Shown piece by piece: positions 28,054 to 42,707 of a stretch of 64,000 nt of DNA (position 1 is the first letter of the stretch; every line of letters starts with the position of its first letter). A program made the position numbers and the translations under genes. The DNA lies in the NCBI RefSeq assembly GCF_000687165.1, contig NZ_JMKU01000024.1:1-64000 (forward strand), read 5' to 3'. The DNA comes from Paracidovorax oryzae ATCC 19882. GTDB lineage: Bacteria; Pseudomonadota; Gammaproteobacteria; Burkholderiales; Burkholderiaceae_C. A model generated the notes under the pieces. The model ran no database searches and was not told where the DNA came from. It saw nothing but the letters and a program-made list of their open reading frames with translations.

Positions 28054-30297
28054 TTGAGCGCCGGGGCTGAACACCCCGGCACGCTCCTGCAGGCGGTGTC
28101 GGCCGCTTTCGCGGAAGACGGGCCGCTGGCGATCGCGCAGGCGCGCTTCCAGCCGCGGGCGGGGCAGGCGGCCATGGCCGCGGCCGTCGCGGAAACCATC
28201 GACCGGGGCGGGGCGCTGGTCGTGGAAGCCGGCACGGGCGTCGGGAAGACCTTCGCCTACCTGGTGCCGGCGCTGCTCAGCGGGGAGCGCGTGCTGATTT
28301 CCACCGCCACCAAGGCGCTGCAGGACCAGCTCCACAGCCGCGATCTGCCCCGGCTGCTGCAGGCGCTGGCATTGACCGCGCGCACGGCCCTGCTCAAGGG
28401 GCGCGGCAGCTATCTGTGCCTGCACCGGCTGGGCATCGCGCGCCAGCATCCTTCGGCGGCCGACACGGCCGTGGCCCGCGTGCTCGCGCGCGCGGAGGTG
28501 TGGGCGCACGCCACCGCCACCGGTGATCTCGCGGAACTGCCGGGCTGGGACGAACGGTCGGCCGCGACGCCGCTGTTCACCTCCACCCGAGACAACTGCC
28601 TGGGCTCGTCCTGCCCGCGCTTTCGCGAATGCCATGTGTACCAGGCCCGGCGCGAGGCGATGGCGGCCGACGTGGTGGTCATCAACCACCATCTCTTCTT
28701 CGCGGACCACGCCATCCGCGGCTCGGGCGTGGCGGAACTGCTGCCCAGCGTGCGCGTGGTGGTGTTCGACGAGGCCCACCAGCTCAACGAGACGGGCGTG
28801 CAGTTCATGGGCACGCAGATGGGTTCCTCGCACTGGCTGGATCTTGCGCGCGACGTGCTGGCCGCTGGGCTGCAGTTCGCACGGGGCCTGGCGGACTGGC
28901 AGGGTGCCGCCGCCGCGCTGGAGCGGGCCGCGCGCGACTGGCGCATGGCCGCGGGAGCGCGCGCACCGGGAACGCGCTTGCGCTGGTCGGGGCCGGTACC
29001 CGACGGCGTGGAGCGTGCGGCCTGGGACGATGCCCTCGGCCGGTTGTCGGCCGCGGCGCGCGAGGCGCTGGCGGCGCTCGACACGGTCAGCGAGATCGCA
29101 CCCGACTTCGTGCGGCTGCATGAGCGCTGCGTGGAACTGATGGAGCGGCTCGCCCTGTTCCTGGACCCGGCCCCGCCGGATGCGGTGCGCTGGGTGGAGG
29201 CCGGGCAGCACCAGGTGCGCGCCTGTCTGGTGCCCCTGGACATCGCGCAGCCGCTGCGCAGGCTGTGGTTTCCGCACGAGGAGGCCGCAGGGCCGTCCGC
29301 CGCGGCCGCCGATGCCGGCGACGGCGACGGCGACGGGCCCGCCCCTGGTTTGTCGCACGACCTGCCCTGGAGCGACGAAGGTGGCGACCCCGATCCGTGG
29401 GCAGCAGCGCCCGTCCACGGCTCCGCGCTGCCGGCCCCAGGCGCTGCGGCGCTCCCCGGTGCGGGCTCCGGCGAGGGGGGAGGGCGCCCGCGTGCCTGGG
29501 TGTTCACCTCGGCCACGCTGGGCGACGATGCCTCGCTGAAATGGTTCACGGCGGCCTGCGGGCTGGAGGGCGCGCGCGTGCTGCAGGTGCCCAGCCCCTT
29601 CGACTACGCCGCCCAGGCGGCGGTCTACGTGCCGCGCCAGCTGCCTTCCCCGTCCGATCCGGGCCACGGGGCCGCGGTGGCGCGCTGGGCGGGCGATGCT
29701 GCACGCGTGCTGGGCGGGCGCACGCTGGTGCTGACGACTACATTGAAGGCTCTGCGCACGATCGGCGACGCGCTGCGGGAGCGCTTTCCCGACGGTTCCG
29801 GCATCGAGGTGCTGGTGCAGGGCGACTGGCCCAAGCGCCGGCTGATGGAGCGCTTCCGCGAGGCCGATGCCGGCGGGGACCGCCCGGGCTGCGTGCTGGT
29901 GGCGTCCGCCTCGTTCTGGGAAGGCTTCGACGTGCCCGGCGATGCGCTGCAGCTGGTGGTGATCGACAAGCTGCCGTTCCCGCCGCCCGGCGACCCGGTG
30001 GTCGAGGCGCGATCGCAGCGCCTGGAGCAGGAAGGAAAGAGTGCCTTCCGGCATTTCGCGCTGCCGGACGCGGCCATCGCGCTCAAGCAGGGTGCCGGGC
30101 GGCTGATCCGCAACGAGCAGGACCGGGGCCTGCTGGCGGTCGCCGATGCCCGGCTGGTGACCATGGGCTACGGCAAGCGGCTGCTGGCCGCGCTGCCGCC
30201 CATGCGCCGGATTCAGGACGAGGCGGAGTGGGACGAGGCGCTGCGCGGCCTGGCGGCCGTCACCAGACCTTCCACCACGGCTCTTCCTTCGCCTTGA
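28054..30297 (+). CDS. DinG/YoaA-type Fe-S ATP-dependent DNA helicase
   Basis: The product is 747 residues, a superfamily 2 helicase of the XPD/DinG group. Walker A EAGTGVGKT is at 58-66 and the DEAH box at 239-242. Four cysteines (122, 182, 187 and 193) fit the Fe-S cluster site. The C-terminal motifs SASFWEGFDVPG and QGAGRLIRN are intact. A low-complexity insert of about 60 residues (about 412-475, Ala/Gly/Asp/Pro-rich) separates the helicase halves. The start is uncertain: TTG 28054 is the first start-like codon after an in-frame stop and has no strong Shine-Dalgarno, and GTG 28096 is an alternative. The last 38 bp overlap bamD on the other strand. Confidence 0.9.
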   Translation: MSAGAEHPGTLLQAVSAAFAEDGPLAIAQARFQPRAGQAAMAAAVAETIDRGGALVVEAGTGVGKTFAYLVPALLSGERVLISTATKALQDQLHSRDLPRLLQALALTARTALLKGRGSYLCLHRLGIARQHPSAADTAVARVLARAEVWAHATATGDLAELPGWDERSAATPLFTSTRDNCLGSSCPRFRECHVYQARREAMAADVVVINHHLFFADHAIRGSGVAELLPSVRVVVFDEAHQLNETGVQFMGTQMGSSHWLDLARDVLAAGLQFARGLADWQGAAAALERAARDWRMAAGARAPGTRLRWSGPVPDGVERAAWDDALGRLSAAAREALAALDTVSEIAPDFVRLHERCVELMERLALFLDPAPPDAVRWVEAGQHQVRACLVPLDIAQPLRRLWFPHEEAAGPSAAAADAGDGDGDGPAPGLSHDLPWSDEGGDPDPWAAAPVHGSALPAPGAAALPGAGSGEGGGRPRAWVFTSATLGDDASLKWFTAACGLEGARVLQVPSPFDYAAQAAVYVPRQLPSPSDPGHGAAVARWAGDAARVLGGRTLVLTTTLKALRTIGDALRERFPDGSGIEVLVQGDWPKRRLMERFREADAGGDRPGCVLVASASFWEGFDVPGDALQLVVIDKLPFPPPGDPVVEARSQRLEQEGKSAFRHFALPDAAIALKQGAGRLIRNEQDRGLLAVADARLVTMGYGKRLLAALPPMRRIQDEAEWDEALRGLAAVTRPSTTALPSP

Positions 30298-31057
30298 AGC
30301 CGTTGCGCATGTATTCGCTCTGCGGGTAGGAGGCTGCCATCACGCGCTGGGCATCGTCGCGCAGCTGGGTCATGCCGAGCGCGTCGTAGGACTTGATGAG
30401 GATGTAGAGCGCTTCCTCGAGCGCGGGCACGTCCTTGTAGTCGGCCAGGGCGATCTGCGCGCGGTTGATGGCGGCCACGTAGGCGCCGCGCTGGTAGTAG
30501 TAGCGGGCCACGTGGACCTCGTACTGCGCCAGCGAGTTGACGATGTACGTCATGCGCTGCTGCGCGTCGCGCGCGTAGCGCGAATCGGGGAAGCGGGTGA
30601 CGAGCTCGCGGAAGGATTCGAACGAATCCTTGGCGGCCTTCTGGTCGCGCTCGGAGAGATCCTGGCGCGACAGCCAGGAGAACAGCCCGAGGTTGTCGTT
30701 GAAGTTGACCAGCCCCTTCAGGTAGAGCGCGTAGTCGTAGGCCGGGCTCGCGGGGTGCAGCTTCATGAAGCGGTCGAGCGTGGCGATCGCCTGGGCTTTC
30801 TCGCCGCCCTTGTACTGGGCGTAGGCTTTTTCCAGCTGGGCCTGCTGCGCGAGCGGGGTGCCGGCGGCGCGGCCCTCGAGCTTCTCGAACAGCGGGACGG
30901 CCTTGTCGTAGGAGTTGCTGTTGAGCTCGTCCCGCGCCTCGGAATAGATGCGGTTGGGGCTCCAGCCCGCGGTCTTGTCTTCGGTGGTGCTGGAGCAGCC
31001 CGCGAGCACGCCTGCGGCAAGCAGGGCGGTCAAGAGCGGCAGGGAAAAACGCGGCAT
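30260..31057 (-). CDS. bamD: Outer-membrane assembly lipoprotein BamD
   Basis: The product is 265 residues. The lipoprotein signal peptide ends in VLAGC with Cys21 as the lipidated residue. Five TPR-like helical repeats follow (about 35-245), beginning NRIYSEARDELNSNSYDKA; the C-terminus is KEEPWWKVW. BamD is the essential periplasmic lipoprotein that holds BamC/E and substrate targeting signals on BamA. The start at ATG 31057 gives a proper signal peptide; a longer frame back to 31156 does not. The 3' end overlaps the helicase gene by 38 bp. Confidence 0.95.
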   Translation of the reverse strand: MPRFSLPLLTALLAAGVLAGCSSTTEDKTAGWSPNRIYSEARDELNSNSYDKAVPLFEKLEGRAAGTPLAQQAQLEKAYAQYKGGEKAQAIATLDRFMKLHPASPAYDYALYLKGLVNFNDNLGLFSWLSRQDLSERDQKAAKDSFESFRELVTRFPDSRYARDAQQRMTYIVNSLAQYEVHVARYYYQRGAYVAAINRAQIALADYKDVPALEEALYILIKSYDALGMTQLRDDAQRVMAASYPQSEYMRNGFKAKEEPWWKVW

Positions 31058-31187
31058 GGCAGCGGCTTTCTGACAATCGGTGAAGGGAGTCCGGCGCACG
31101 CCCGGCGCGGTGCGGCGGGCTGCGGACAACGGGCCATTGTACCGGCCGGGCAGCACCCCGCCGCCGGCCCGGGATGGGGCGGATTCC

Positions 31188-31193
31188 TACAAT
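31188..31193 (+). promoter_or_regulatory. Putative -10 box for dnaE (leaderless start)
   Basis: TACAAT lies 7 bases before the dnaE ATG at 31201. No Shine-Dalgarno occurs between. Transcription would start at or next to the ATG. No good -35 hexamer is visible. Confidence 0.45.
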
Positions 31194-31200
31194 AGCCCCC

Positions 31201-34746
<3,546 letters not shown>

Positions 34747-34933
34747 GATGGCTGGCGGGCACGTTCCACGGTGCGGGCTTGAAATCCCGGCGGGCGCCGG
34801 CAAATGGAACGGCGCGTCTCCCTCCGGCGGATTCCCGCCCATGCCGCGCGGCATGCGAAACCGTGTCGCAAGACCGGAATTTGCACCCCCGCAATGGGCT
34901 TTTTCGCTCTGGGGCAAACTGTCCCGGACGCTC

Positions 34934-34939
34934 TAGAAT
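34934..34939 (+). promoter_or_regulatory. Putative -10 box for clpS (leaderless start)
   Basis: TAGAAT lies 7 bases before ATG 34947, without a Shine-Dalgarno in between. The spacing matches that seen at dnaE. Confidence 0.4.
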
Positions 34940-34946
34940 GGTCCGC

Positions 34947-35306
34947 ATGGCAACTAAACCACCTTCCATGACCCCGACGCCTCCCACGGGAGTGCCGTCG
35001 CGGGACGATGGCGGCTCGGTCGTGCTCGAGAGGCGCACGCAAAGGACCCAGCCGCCCCAGATGTACCAGGTGGTGATGCTGAACGACGACTACACGCCCA
35101 TGGAGTTCGTGATCGTCGTGCTGCAGGAGTTCTTCGGCAAGGACCGCGAAGCGGCCACGCAGATCATGCTCAAGATCCACCTGGACGGCAAAGGCGTATG
35201 TGGTGTGTATTCGCGCGACGTCGCCGCCACCAAGGTCGAACAGGTGCGCGAAGCCGCGCACAAGGCGGGCCACCCGCTGCAATGCCTGAGCGAGCCGGTT
35301 GAATAA
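34947..35306 (+). CDS. clpS: ATP-dependent Clp protease adaptor ClpS
   Basis: The product is 119 residues, the N-end-rule adaptor that delivers substrates with destabilising N-termini to ClpA. A flexible N-terminal tail of about 38 residues precedes the core [20 protein letters not shown], which carries the NDD and hydrophobic-pocket residues. The C-terminal helices contain [18 protein letters not shown]. It is slightly longer than E. coli ClpS (106), mainly in the tail. The clpS-clpA order is the standard one; clpA begins 57 bp downstream with its own AAAGGAG. Confidence 0.97.
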   Translation: MATKPPSMTPTPPTGVPSRDDGGSVVLERRTQRTQPPQMYQVVMLNDDYTPMEFVIVVLQEFFGKDREAATQIMLKIHLDGKGVCGVYSRDVAATKVEQVREAAHKAGHPLQCLSEPVE

Positions 35307-35363
35307 CCGGTCCCGGGTCCCGATCTACCGTTATCCCTTCCCCGCAAGCACAAAGGAGTTCAC

Positions 35364-37712
<2,349 letters not shown>

Positions 37713-37757
37713 CGGTCCCCCGCCCGCCATGCGCCGGTGCCCCGCGGCACCGCGCCG

Positions 37758-37793
37758 AGCCCGCAGTCCCGACAGGGGCTCGCGGGCTTTTTC
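37758..37793 (+). terminator. Terminator after clpA
   Basis: The stem AGCCCGC/GCGGGCT with a longer loop precedes a run of T. It lies about 45 bp after the clpA stop and between convergent genes. Confidence 0.8.
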
Positions 37794-37817
37794 CTTGGCG
37801 GGTGGCCTGGCGGTCCG

Positions 37818-38807
37818 TCAGAGCGGTGGCGCCGCCGCGGGGGCCGCCATGGACTCCCGCCGGAAGAAGGCGACGACGGCCGCGTTGAAGCTGTCGTGGA
37901 ACGCGGTGCGGTCGAAGCCGGGGCCATCCCGGCAGATCTCTGGCGCCTGGCGTGCCATGCCGTCGGAGCAGGGTGCAAGGAAGGCGAAGTGCGCCGCACC
38001 GCGGGCCACGTGCCATTCGGGCGCCGTGGGCAGGCCGTCGCGGACGGCCCTCACGCTCTCCGGCGTGACACCGTCGCCTCCTAGTTCGGAGGCCCAGAGC
38101 TGCAGGGAGATGCGCACGTTCCGCAGCCCCCGCGCGTTGAACACGCTCAGTGGATCCACGACCACGGCGGCCCGTATCCTCGGGTCGGGCGGGGTGGCGG
38201 GCGGCACGGCGCCGCTGGCGATCTCGCGGCACAGCGGCAAGGGCGAGCCTGCCGGGCACAGGTCGCGCCGCAGCGCCCAGTCCGGCTGGGCGCCGGCCAC
38301 GGCCAGCGCCGTGTAGCCGCCGCGCGAGAAGCCGAAGATGCCCACCCACTGCGGTGCCAGCGCCGCGCGGCCCGGCCAGCGGCCCAGCATGTAGTCCACG
38401 AGGCGGCGCATGTCTTGCGGCCGGGTGGTGAAGGCCGAAAGCTTTGCCTGCCGGCTCAGGTCCTGGAAGTTGTCGCCGGGATGGTGGACCGCCGCCACGA
38501 CGAATCCTGCGTCGGCGAGCGCCTGCGCCGTGTCGTGGTGGCCCAGCGCGGAGCCGCCGGTGCCGTGCGACATGACGACCAGCGGCAGGTGCGAGCCCGC
38601 CACGGGGCAATCACGCACCCCCTGCAGCACCAGGGGCGGCAGCGCGATGGGTGCGGCCGGCGTGGCGCAGGGTGACCAGACGGCCCCCCGCAGTGCGGGG
38701 CCCTGCGCATCGGCAGGTACATCGATGAAGGCAAGGCCCGCGGCATGGCCGTCGGGAGCGAGCACGGCGCAGAGGCTGGCCAGCAGCGCGGGGAGCAGTC
38801 TTTTCAT
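37818..38807 (-). CDS. Exported alpha/beta hydrolase (dienelactone hydrolase/PAF-acetylhydrolase-like)
   Basis: The product is 329 residues with a signal peptide (about 1-22, ending DGHAAG). The nucleophile elbow GFSRGG places the catalytic Ser at 161. VVMSHGTGG near residue 78 forms the oxyanion strand, and a C-terminal His lies in RGAAHFAFLAP. Several cysteines suggest periplasmic disulfides. Substrates of this family are varied esters and lactones, so no specific substrate is proposed. Its start overlaps the stop of the AraC-type regulator (ATGA at 38804-38807), so the two are co-transcribed with the regulator first. Confidence 0.85.
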   Translation of the reverse strand: MKRLLPALLASLCAVLAPDGHAAGLAFIDVPADAQGPALRGAVWSPCATPAAPIALPPLVLQGVRDCPVAGSHLPLVVMSHGTGGSALGHHDTAQALADAGFVVAAVHHPGDNFQDLSRQAKLSAFTTRPQDMRRLVDYMLGRWPGRAALAPQWVGIFGFSRGGYTALAVAGAQPDWALRRDLCPAGSPLPLCREIASGAVPPATPPDPRIRAAVVVDPLSVFNARGLRNVRISLQLWASELGGDGVTPESVRAVRDGLPTAPEWHVARGAAHFAFLAPCSDGMARQAPEICRDGPGFDRTAFHDSFNAAVVAFFRRESMAAPAAAPPL

Positions 38808-39670
38808 GGGGTTGCCGGGGTAGGGCGCACCGGAACGAGCAGGTCGGTGCGCAGTTCTGCGGAGGCCGCGTTGCGCGGCGAGTTCAGGTAATGCTCCAGC
38901 GCGGGCCGGTCATCGGGCTCGTAGCCGCTGGCCGGCAGCCAGCGGGCGTAGAGCGCATCGAACGCCGCGTTGATGCGGGTGTAGGGCCCGGCCAGGCGGT
39001 GGCAGGCGTACAGGCCCGCCGGAATGTCGATCCGTTCGATGTCCGGATGCATGGCGTGGGCCAGCACCTCTGCCGGAGCCGCCGCGGCGTGATAGCACAG
39101 CCCGGAGCCGGGGTCCCCGGCATCCTCCTGGCACATGCCCAGCCACACCGTGCCGGGGAGTTCGCCGATCAGCCGGCGCAGTCGCCGATGCGTGTGGGGA
39201 ATCGTGGCGGCGGGGCCGCGGTGGCGCAGGGCGAGCACCTGTTGCGCGGGCTGCTCGATGAGCCGCACGGCGGTCGCAGGGCGGCTGGCGGCAAGCCGCT
39301 CCTCGGGGGCGTCCGGTGCGAGGTGCTGCATGGCGGCCTGGAAGGCGCTGGGCGCCTGCCCGCTGAACTGGCTGAAGGCCCGCGAGAACGCCTGGGGGCT
39401 CTCGTAGCCGGAGGCCAGCGCGATCTCGGTCACGCTCAGCATGCCTTCCTGCAGCAGGCTGGCCGCGTGGGCCAGGCGCACGCGCCGCACCGTCATGGCC
39501 ACGCTTTCGCCCGTGACCCCCGCATAGAGGCGGTGGAAGTGCCAGGGCGAGAAATGGGCCAGGGCGGCCAGGTCCTCGAGACGGTGCGTTGACAGCGGGT
39601 GCGCCACGATGTGCGCCACCACGCGCGCGACCCGCGCCCTGTATCGGGCCTCCGCCCGGCTTGTCTTCAT
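38804..39670 (-). CDS. AraC-family regulator with GyrI-like C-terminal domain
   Basis: The product is 288 residues. Two helix-turn-helix motifs lie at the N-terminus (about 15-112): LEDLAALAHFSPWHFHRLYA and VTEIALASGYESPQAFSRAF. A GyrI-like/effector-binding domain follows (about 130-285, with GLYACHRLAGPYTRI). This domain order is typical of Rob/SoxS-like drug- or ligand-responsive regulators. It heads a two-gene operon with the exported hydrolase, which is a plausible target. No palindromic operator was recognised in the short upstream gap. Confidence 0.9.
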   Translation of the reverse strand: MKTSRAEARYRARVARVVAHIVAHPLSTHRLEDLAALAHFSPWHFHRLYAGVTGESVAMTVRRVRLAHAASLLQEGMLSVTEIALASGYESPQAFSRAFSQFSGQAPSAFQAAMQHLAPDAPEERLAASRPATAVRLIEQPAQQVLALRHRGPAATIPHTHRRLRRLIGELPGTVWLGMCQEDAGDPGSGLCYHAAAAPAEVLAHAMHPDIERIDIPAGLYACHRLAGPYTRINAAFDALYARWLPASGYEPDDRPALEHYLNSPRNAASAELRTDLLVPVRPTPATP

Positions 39671-39781
39671 GGGCGCATTCTGCCGGCCGGCGGTCCGCGG
39701 TGCTTAGCCGGGTTTGCGCAAATCACCCGGTGGCGACGGCGCCGCGGTCGGGGCACCGATCGATCGCGGGCCGTGCCGGCA

Positions 39782-41191
39782 TCAGGGCGCCTGCAGTTGC
39801 TGCAGCAGCTCCAGCGTCGGGTATCCATCGGCCACCTGCCCGATGCTCAGCTGGAAGCGGCGCAGGCCAGCGCGCGTGGCGGGACCCATCACGCCGTCGG
39901 CGGTGCCGGCCGCGAAGCCGCGGGCGTTGAGGGCGTTCTGCAGGTCGCGGGTCTGGGTGCGCGTCAGCGGCTGCAGGTCGCGGGGCCACGGGGCCGTGAC
40001 GCCGGGGCCACCGGCGATCTGGCGCGCGAGCAGGCCCACGCCCAGGGCGTAGTTGGTGGAGTTGTTGTAACGCAGGATCACCCGGAAATTCGGCCCCACC
40101 ATGAAGGCCGGCCCGCGGGCGCCTGCAGGCACGAGGATGGAGGCACCGTCCAGCGCGGGCAGGGGCTGGCCATCGATGGCCTGCACGCCCTCGGCCGCCC
40201 ACTGGGTGGACGGGTGGCGCACGGCGAGTTCCGCGCGCTCGTAGTCGAAGCCCGGCGGCAGGCGCACTTCCACGCCCCAGGGCTGGCCGGGCTGCCAGCC
40301 CATGCGCGACAGGAAGTTGGCGGTGGACGCAGCGACGTCCGGGACGCTGCCCCAGATGTCCCGGTGGCCGTCGCCGTCGGCATCCACTGCATAGCCCAGG
40401 AACACGGACGGCAGGAACTGGGTGTGGCCCATGGCGCCGGCCCAGGAGCAGATCATGCGGTCGGCGGCGATGTCGCCCTGGTCGATGATGCGCAGAGCGG
40501 CCAGCAGCTCGCCGCGCGCCCAGTCGCGGCGGCGGCCCTCGTAGGCCAGCGTGGCGAGCGCATCCACGGTGCGGAAGCTGCCGAAGTTCGAGCCGTAGTT
40601 GCTCTCCATGCCCCAGATGGCGGTGATGACCTCGGCAGGCACGCCGTAGCGCGCTGCGGCGGAGTCCAGGGCGGCACGCTGCTCGGCCAGCACATCGCGG
40701 CCACGCTGGATGCGCGTGGGCGACACGGCGCTGTCCAGGTAGGCCCAGGGCGTGCGCGTGAACTCGGGCTGGGAGCGATCGAGCTCGATCACCTGGGGCA
40801 GCCACTGTGCGCCGTCCAGTGCGGCGGCGACCGTCTCCGGCCGGATGCCGGCCTGCAGTGCTTCCTGGCGGAAGCCTGCGATCCACTGCGCGAAGCCGGC
40901 CTGTTCGGCCTCGGCGGAAAGCGGGGCGGCATCGGCCGGCGGCGCGGCGGGCTGCTGGGCGGGGGCGGGCGTGGCGGCCTGCGTGCCCGGCGCAGGTACG
41001 GCTGGCGGTGCCGGGTTGGCTGGGGGCGGTGCGGCCTGCGCCGGGGGAGCGGAAGGAGCGGCGGCGCAGCCGGCCAGCAGGGCGCAGAGCAGGCCCGCCC
41101 CGGCGGCGGGCCACCACGGCCTGGCGGGCGCGGCGTGGACGCGGAAGGACGGACGGAGGGCGGAGGCGGGCGTCGTGTTTCTTCGTTGCAT
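39782..41191 (-). CDS. Lytic murein transglycosylase lipoprotein (MltB type)
   Basis: The product is 469 residues. A lipobox ALLAGC places the lipidated Cys at 42, followed by an Ala/Pro-rich spacer (about 43-90). The SLT_2 catalytic domain has the catalytic Glu in IWGMESNYGSNFG and the family motif GAMGHTQFLP. A C-terminal peptidoglycan-binding domain (about 400-465) has LQNALNARGFAAGTADGVMG. It cleaves glycan strands, forming 1,6-anhydro-MurNAc ends, from the outer membrane inner face. The C-terminal PG-binding domain distinguishes it from E. coli MltB itself (361 residues). Confidence 0.93.
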   Translation of the reverse strand: MQRRNTTPASALRPSFRVHAAPARPWWPAAGAGLLCALLAGCAAAPSAPPAQAAPPPANPAPPAVPAPGTQAATPAPAQQPAAPPADAAPLSAEAEQAGFAQWIAGFRQEALQAGIRPETVAAALDGAQWLPQVIELDRSQPEFTRTPWAYLDSAVSPTRIQRGRDVLAEQRAALDSAAARYGVPAEVITAIWGMESNYGSNFGSFRTVDALATLAYEGRRRDWARGELLAALRIIDQGDIAADRMICSWAGAMGHTQFLPSVFLGYAVDADGDGHRDIWGSVPDVAASTANFLSRMGWQPGQPWGVEVRLPPGFDYERAELAVRHPSTQWAAEGVQAIDGQPLPALDGASILVPAGARGPAFMVGPNFRVILRYNNSTNYALGVGLLARQIAGGPGVTAPWPRDLQPLTRTQTRDLQNALNARGFAAGTADGVMGPATRAGLRRFQLSIGQVADGYPTLELLQQLQAP

Positions 41192-41270
41192 GCCCCATTG
41201 TCCACGCGCCGCAGCGGTGCCGGCATACTTGCGGGCTGGAGTTTTACGCGCCGCTGCGCTTCACCGATCC

Positions 41271-42707
41271 ATGCACACGTTTTTCTGGCACGACTACGAG
41301 ACCTTCGGCGCGGACCCGCGGCGCGACCGCCCCGCGCAGTTCGCGGGCATCCGCACGGACGCGGACCTGAACGAGATCGGCGAGCCGGTGATGATCTACT
41401 GCCGCCCGGCGCCGGACTACCTGCCCGATCCGGAGTCGTGCCTGCTCACCGGCATCACGCCGCAGCTGTGCCTGGAGCGCGGCCTGCCGGAGCACGAATT
41501 CGCCGCGCGCATCGAGGCGGAGCTGGCCCGGCCCGGCACCATCGGCGTGGGCTACAACACGATCCGCTTCGACGACGAGATCACGCGCTTCATGTTCTGG
41601 CGCAACCTGATCGACCCCTATGCGCGGGAATGGCAGAACGAATGCGGCCGCTGGGACCTGCTGGACGTGGTGCGGCTGACCTACGCGCTGCGCCCCGACG
41701 GCATCGAGTGGCCGCGCAAGGATGACGGCTCTCCCAGCCTGAAGCTCGAGCACCTGTCGCGCGCCAACGGCCTGCTGCACGAGGCCGCGCACGATGCGCT
41801 GTCGGACGTGCGTGCCACGATCGCGCTGGCGCGGCTGATCCGCGAGCGCCAGCCGCGGCTGTTCGATTTCGCGCTCGGCCTGCGCCGCAAGGACCGCGTG
41901 GCCGCGGAACTGCGCCTGCCGGCCACGGCCGATACCGCGCGCCCCTTCCTGCACGTGTCGGGCATGTTCCCGGCGGACCGGGGCTGCCTGGGTATCCTGT
42001 GGCCACTGGCCAGCCATCCGACCAACCGCAACGAGCTGATCGCGTGGGACCTGGCGCACGACCCGTCCGAACTGGCCGGCCTGGACGCCGCGCGCATCCG
42101 CGAGCGGCTCTTCACGCGCACCGCAGACTTGCCCGAGGGCGTGGTGCGGCTGCCGGTCAAGAGCGTACACCTGAACAAGTCCCCCATGGTGGTGGGCAAC
42201 GTCAACACCCTCACACCGGCCATGGCGCAGCGCTGGGGCATCGACATGGAGCGTGCCGCCGCCCATGCCGAGATCGCGCGGGCGCTGCCGGACATGAGCG
42301 CGATCTGGTCGGAGGTGTTCGCGCGGCCCAAGGAAGGGCCGGCCGACGTGGACCAGGACCTGTACGGCGGCTTCGTCGGCAACGAGGACCGGCGGCGGCT
42401 GCAGCGGCTGCGTGCGCTGCCGCCGCAGGAACTGGCGCTCGCCCGGCCAGGCTTCGATGACGAGCGCCTGGAAGAGCTGGCCTGGCGCTTCCGCGCACGC
42501 AATTTCCCCGAGACGCTGGACGAGGCGGACCGCGAGCGCTGGGAGGCCCTGCGCGTGGCGCGCCTCATGGAAGGCGAGGGCGGCGGTTTGACGTTCGACG
42601 CGCTCTTTGCGCGGCTGGACACGCTGGGCGAAACGGCCGACGAGCGTGGGGAGGCGATCCTGGGAGCGCTGTACGAATATGCGGAAAGCATCGCTCCCGA
42701 TTTCTGA
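41271..42707 (+). CDS. sbcB: Exodeoxyribonuclease I
   Basis: The product is 478 residues, a DnaQ-fold 3'-5' single-strand DNA exonuclease used in recombination and mismatch repair. The first exonuclease motif is Asp8/Glu10 in HDYETFG. GVGYNTIRFDDE holds motif II, and HDALSDVRAT the later His/Asp. The SH3-like and C-terminal helical domains (about 200-478) match the ExoI layout, including PVKSVHLNKSP. The length equals the E. coli protein (475). The sirtuin gene downstream starts inside its last 29 bp. Confidence 0.95.
   Translation: MHTFFWHDYETFGADPRRDRPAQFAGIRTDADLNEIGEPVMIYCRPAPDYLPDPESCLLTGITPQLCLERGLPEHEFAARIEAELARPGTIGVGYNTIRFDDEITRFMFWRNLIDPYAREWQNECGRWDLLDVVRLTYALRPDGIEWPRKDDGSPSLKLEHLSRANGLLHEAAHDALSDVRATIALARLIRERQPRLFDFALGLRRKDRVAAELRLPATADTARPFLHVSGMFPADRGCLGILWPLASHPTNRNELIAWDLAHDPSELAGLDAARIRERLFTRTADLPEGVVRLPVKSVHLNKSPMVVGNVNTLTPAMAQRWGIDMERAAAHAEIARALPDMSAIWSEVFARPKEGPADVDQDLYGGFVGNEDRRRLQRLRALPPQELALARPGFDDERLEELAWRFRARNFPETLDEADRERWEALRVARLMEGEGGGLTFDALFARLDTLGETADERGEAILGALYEYAESIAPDF

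Noticed and set aside
34747-34946. Possible cold-shock or small gene between dnaE and clpS
   Set aside because: No open frame with a plausible start, ribosome-binding site or family motif was found on either strand.
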